NCBI GenBank assembly: GCA_026168455.1
Contig: CM047426.1
Coordinates: forward strand, 1,237,501-1,301,500
DNA from: Theocolax elegans
Lineage: Eukaryota > Arthropoda > Insecta > Hymenoptera > Cerocephalidae
Direction: 5' to 3'
DNA length: 64,000 nucleotides
The notes under the pieces are model-generated. The model was not told the origin of the DNA. It did no database searches and saw only the letters and a program-made list of their open reading frames with translations. Shown here in pieces: positions 59,901-64,000 of the stretch; the first letter of the stretch is position 1, and each line of letters begins with the position of its first letter. Position numbers and translations under genes: made by a program.

Positions 59901-62900
59901 ATTAAACAAATTTCTGTAATCATAATCCATCGACATAAGAAGAGAGAAATGATTTTTAACGGATGGGAAAGAGAAAAAAAAGCGAAAACGATTTCTAAAA
60001 GTTTTACGATTACATTTTCAGTGGAAGTTAACGCATAGCCATTAAAAAAAAATCTATGTGTCTGCGTGTGCGTATACACAGAGAGCAAGAGAGAGAGAGG
60101 GACATTATCGAATCTGATCGCCGTGATGTAATTCATTGCGTAAATCATTTTAATTTAATGAAATTAAGCGACCGTCAGTTTACCATCAACGTGCCACGTT
60201 AATTAATGTCTATATAACATTGATACTTGCTTGACATCCTTAACGAAATCATAAGTTTAAGAACGGTCGAGACGTGTGAGCGTTAAAATAAAACGGGGAG
60301 TGCGATTTGTATATATATACGAGTCGAGTGGGAATGTAAGACGGTCGTGTTAATCTTTCGTTAATTAGAATTTTATTTTCAAAATCTATACCCGTAACTT
60401 TTGGGTAAAGAGAAAATCTTCTTTTTTTTCTTTAAAGCTCAGTATAGGCTTGTATCGAACGACGATTATCAAATGATAATTGACAATTGATTACGGTTTT
60501 TTTTGGTATGATTGTCTCGAAAGTTATTAAAAAAAGAAATATAAGAAAATTCGTGAATAAAAAGGCAGTAATGATTTTTTTAATTAACAGATTGTTTTGG
60601 GAATAATTGGTTTAACGAATCGACGTATAATAATTTAAATGTGCAACGTTTCTTCAGGTGCTAAACTTTAATATTAATTTTGTTAAACCTAGATATATGC
60701 ACGTAGCCGTCAAAGACAATTAAGCGGTTATTTTACAATAATTACATAAAGTTAATTAAGCAAGTTTAAAACACAAAGGTCAGTTCTTTATCTATTACAT
60801 TGTCAGACTAACAACCGATTGTTTATTAAAAAAAAATATGTAAAAAAGTAAGTAACAGTCCCACTATTTTGATTTAAGCATCTGTTTAAGGAAAGTAGTT
60901 ACTTCCTTTATTATTTGTTAGAGCATAAATCCATAATAGAATTCAATAACGTCTTTTATGTGTAAGAATTCGACATTTTTAAAAAGATCGGTAGACAATG
61001 TCTCGTTATCAGGCATAAAACACATATTTTTAATTTGAAATCATTAACAAATGTCCCAATTTCAATGATGAATTTTGTTGAATTAAAGCTGTTCTTTTTA
61101 ATTTATACACCATACCTGTACACGAATTTTCTTAAAATTTTTAATCAGTATATCAATAATTTAAACACCGAACTTAGATTGAATTCTAGTAAAAATTATT
61201 TTAAGCCCGTTTTCAAAAATCAGTGAAAAAATATAAGTAATAAAAAAATTATATTATAACCTATATGAAACAGCTGATTTTAAGAAAAAAACATTTAAAT
61301 AAATACCCGAATTTATATTATATCAGTCATATTTGAAGGCTAAATAAAACTTTAATTATGCTATTGATTGGGCTTTTTTCGGTATTTTATGACACTCAGC
61401 CATATGTGACTTAAAAACGGTACATTCATTGGCAGACTTCTACTAAGGAACTAAATTATATTTATTATATATTTATTTTATTTATACATATTTATTGTGC
61501 TGTAAAAATTAGTCATTTTTTATATGCAATTTCCATGTGTAAATTACGGCATTAGCGTTTCGATATAATTGTTAAGTAAACGATGAAAATGAATGGCGTT
61601 AAAACCTGTCCAAAACGTCGACAGGAAATTGCGAATACAAGAACTCACCTCATCGACATCGATAATTTCCCATCCTTTTAATATTACTATCAATTTTTTA
61701 ACGAAAACATTAAATCCCTGTAATTTCTATTATTCAACATATTCCCCGTTCGAATGTCGATACTACAACAAAACTAAACATTAGGTGTACGCGCGTCAAT
61801 TGTCATCCATAATAAAATAAAAAATCCTATCTAAACGAAAAAAAAAAATAATTTCTAACCACTTTCCCATCGTATATCAGGCAAACGAAATAAAAAAAAC
61901 TGATCGGATTGCAAATTAATAAGAAAAAGTACATGCATAATACGATCCGTCTGTATTATACATACGTTGTAAGAAGGTAAAGAAAATATATAACGTAATA
62001 TTTTAACAAATTAACGTACAGTCAAAGGAGAAAAGAGATTCGAATTTCGGTCATTGAATCGTCAAGACATTCGAAGACGAGTTCGCATGTCGTGACCCAG
62101 GTTATCGCGCGAGTGTAATCGACAATGCCGATTTCGTGTTTCTCGCACTCTCTCTCTCTCTCCTCCGATGGGCTTTCGAATTGAACGCGCCGCGGAAAAT
62201 ATATACGTGTATATACGCGCTTCTTCTACATTCGCAGAACGAAAAAAAAAAACACTTTTCTCGTGGTGTGTGTAAAAAAAAAGAAGATTCCCGTACAGGT
62301 TACACCGGCCGTGTAAAAGCCAAAGTGAAAATACACGAATTTACTCTTTGCGAGATGTTCGCGATGTTATATTACGTTAAAGCTTATTTATCTAATCTTC
62401 ATTTTATTTTTTTTTTATTTTTCGACGCGAGATACACGTTTATATGTATACATGTGCGTTTCTTAACTAAGAGCAAAATCTCGATGAAAGTCGATGGATT
62501 CTTATGCGAGTAGCGTTTTATCGGCAGTAATGTAATGCGAGAAAAAATGTATTGTCAAACGAAAATTTAGAGGATAAAAACAAGAAAAAAAAATAAAACT
62601 GAAATATATATCTATATAATTGGTTTAGCGAATTCGTATATTTCGAAAATTTTCGAGTGTTAAAGGACTATACCGAGAGAGAATGCGGAGCAACATTTTT
62701 TCGTTCTTCCTCATCATCGAGCGAAAAATAGAAAAATAACTCGAGAACCTTTCGTAGAAGGAGAACGTCATTATGGTACTCGGTATGCCGAAATTAATAT
62801 TTTTTTTTGCTTTTTAATAATACCCGCTCTACATTTCGACGTTTAATTTAACGCTATATGTAAATTATTTCCTTTTCTCAATCCGTTTGTTTAACGTCAA

Positions 62901-63655
62901 CGTACAAAAAAATCATTCTTTTAGAGTGAAAAAAAACTAAGCCGATTTTTTATTTAAACTGAGCGTTAATTCTAAACGCGTGATTTGGCTCTTTCACTTT
63001 TAAAAAGTTAATTATATTTACATTCGTAATACTATCTAATTTATATAGAATTAAATGTGTAATCCATAAGGGTGTGAAGATCAGTCACTCCGATGGAGTG
63101 GAAAAACCGAGATACTATTGCATGGAGTGTTTTGGTTTTTAATCAGGAAAAATTACTTCCCACGATTTTCAGTACTAAAAAATTAGTCATTTCGAGGTCA
63201 TTCAAAACCTAATTTTTAGGCTAGTAATTACAGTTATTGTTTATTTCGATTGAACAAACAATTTTTAAAATATCGTATTAAAGAAAGTACCACGTACTGT
63301 ACAAATCAAATAAATGATAAAATATATACTGACAAATGGAGTAATAATTATATAATTAAACGTGTATTTTAACTTTCAAGTTACTTTTTGAATTTGAACA
63401 ACCTGCGACACATAATTACCAAAAACAATGATAATTTTGAATAATCCATTTTTCTCCTCTTTACACGACGCAAATTAATATTTTCGGTGTCTCGCACATA
63501 TCATTTCGTTGCACGATTACATTAATTATAATTTAAAAACAGCAGTACGCAAAATCACTAAATTAACAAAAAAAAAACACACACCCGTCATTCCAAAAAT
63601 TGAGTCGTCAAAAATTAATTAAGAAAAAAAAAACATAAACTCGATAGATCAAGGA
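56931..63655. other. AT-rich non-coding DNA
   Basis: No gene is supported. TC run near 57201-57218. A stretch at 57540-57800 repeats diverged words around CAGTAAAATTTAT. A homopolymer block of G, A and T runs lies at 59164-59191. CA-rich runs lie near 58831-58850. The frames at 58806-59375 (189 codons, minus) and 62136-62513 (125 codons, plus) are the longest; both are of low complexity or overlap competing frames, and no domain is recognised. Confidence 0.5.
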
Positions 63656-63895
63656 TTACAGTCGGTCGTGGACAAGAGACACTCTCTACATTATCTTATA
63701 CATATATCCGCGACCATAGTCGCACACACAACACCAAGAAGAAGAAAGAAAGAAAGAAAGAAAGGAGAGAGACGCGGTGCGCAGGCAGGCCCGGCACAAA
63801 GTTTTCGTCAGCATTTTTATCGCGAGAAAACCGCGCGCACAGGGCCAATCTTGGCGTCATGCGTTTCTCTCGCGGCGCCGGCAAGTAAGTATAAG

Positions 63896-63933
<38 letters not shown>

Positions 63934-64000
63934 CCCTTCCTTCTCGAGGAGCGAGAAAGCAAAACCCGCGCGGAGACGTGGCAACGCCGCGCGCGCGCAC
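63656..64000 (+). other. GC-rich end of window, possible first exon and promoter
   Basis: Composition changes sharply to GC- and CpG-rich (GCGCGC, CCCGGC, GGCGCCGGC). A strong splice-donor-like site GGCAA|GTAAGTATAAG lies at about 63884-63894, at the end of the GC-rich block, followed by a GA run at 63901-63929 and another CpG-rich block. This could be a 5' untranslated exon and promoter of a host gene read on the plus strand. The window ends before any coding exon, so it stays unproven. Confidence 0.3.

Noticed and set aside
1..64000. CRISPR arrays, bacterial operons, ribosome binding sites, rRNA genes
   Set aside because: No regularly spaced direct repeats with unique spacers, no operon-like gene packing and no rRNA words were seen; introns, poly-A signals and transposon types point to a eukaryote.

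Overview
The window looks like non-coding DNA from an animal nuclear genome, most likely an insect. It is strongly AT-rich and full of (AT)n, (GA)n, (CA)n and (GAA)n microsatellites. The recognisable genes have spliceosomal introns, and the mobile elements belong to eukaryotic families (a LINE and a Tnp2-type DNA transposon). CpG is not obviously depleted, because CGCG-containing words are common. That would suit a hymenopteran or other weakly methylated arthropod, but the species assignment is inference. I found no recognisable host protein-coding gene; most short open frames here are simple-sequence or AT-rich chance frames.

Main content. (1) A nearly complete two-gene DNA transposon lies at 30768-36313 (5,546 bp). 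It has CACGGAAAA terminal inverted repeats, a TA dinucleotide on both flanks, and subterminal inverted blocks. Gene 1 is a seven-exon accessory gene whose predicted splice junctions keep one frame for 553 codons; its N-terminus looks SAM-like. Gene 2 is a Tnp2-type (CACTA/EnSpm, CMC superfamily) transposase whose reading frame breaks only at a T8 run near its end, with 56 further in-frame codons after the break. (2) A 5'-truncated LINE with an (AATC)n tail lies at 11171-12160. (3) A hammerhead-ribozyme-like core of the kind carried by Penelope-like retroelements lies at 5831-5880, between the arms of a perfect 28-bp inverted repeat. (4) A 705-bp near-perfect hairpin (325-bp arms) lies at 44103-44807. 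(5) Repeats include a 288-bp GC-richer tandem duplication at 3547-4122 and an AT-rich tandem array at 15305-16070. There are also two clusters of the palindromic word AAAGTGTAAA/TTTACACTTT 26 kb apart, and a dispersed short repeat carrying TTACGTCGTTCCTA. (6) A tRNA-derived SINE-like head lies at 7024-7090.

Layout. 1-3.5 kb: featureless AT-rich DNA. 3.5-5.3 kb: tandem GC-richer unit and a CpG-richer stretch. 5.6-5.9 kb: ribozyme-like element. 7.0 kb: SINE head. 11.1-12.2 kb: LINE between microsatellites. 15.3-16.1 kb: tandem array. 17.9-18.3 kb: decayed repeats. 22.3-23.0 kb: a 59-bp alternating purine-pyrimidine tract, then the first AAAGTGTAAA cluster. 30.8-36.3 kb: the transposon. 41.0-41.3 kb: GAA-rich tract. 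44.1-44.8 kb: giant hairpin. 49.2-49.7 kb: second AAAGTGTAAA cluster. The last 340 bases are GC-rich and contain a strong splice-donor-like site, so they may be the start of a host transcript. The rest is AT-rich spacer or intron-like DNA.

How the parts work together: only the transposon has genes that plausibly cooperate. The transposase should bind and cut the terminal repeats, and the SAM-like protein is a candidate accessory or regulatory factor encoded upstream on the same strand, 25 bp from the transposase start codon.
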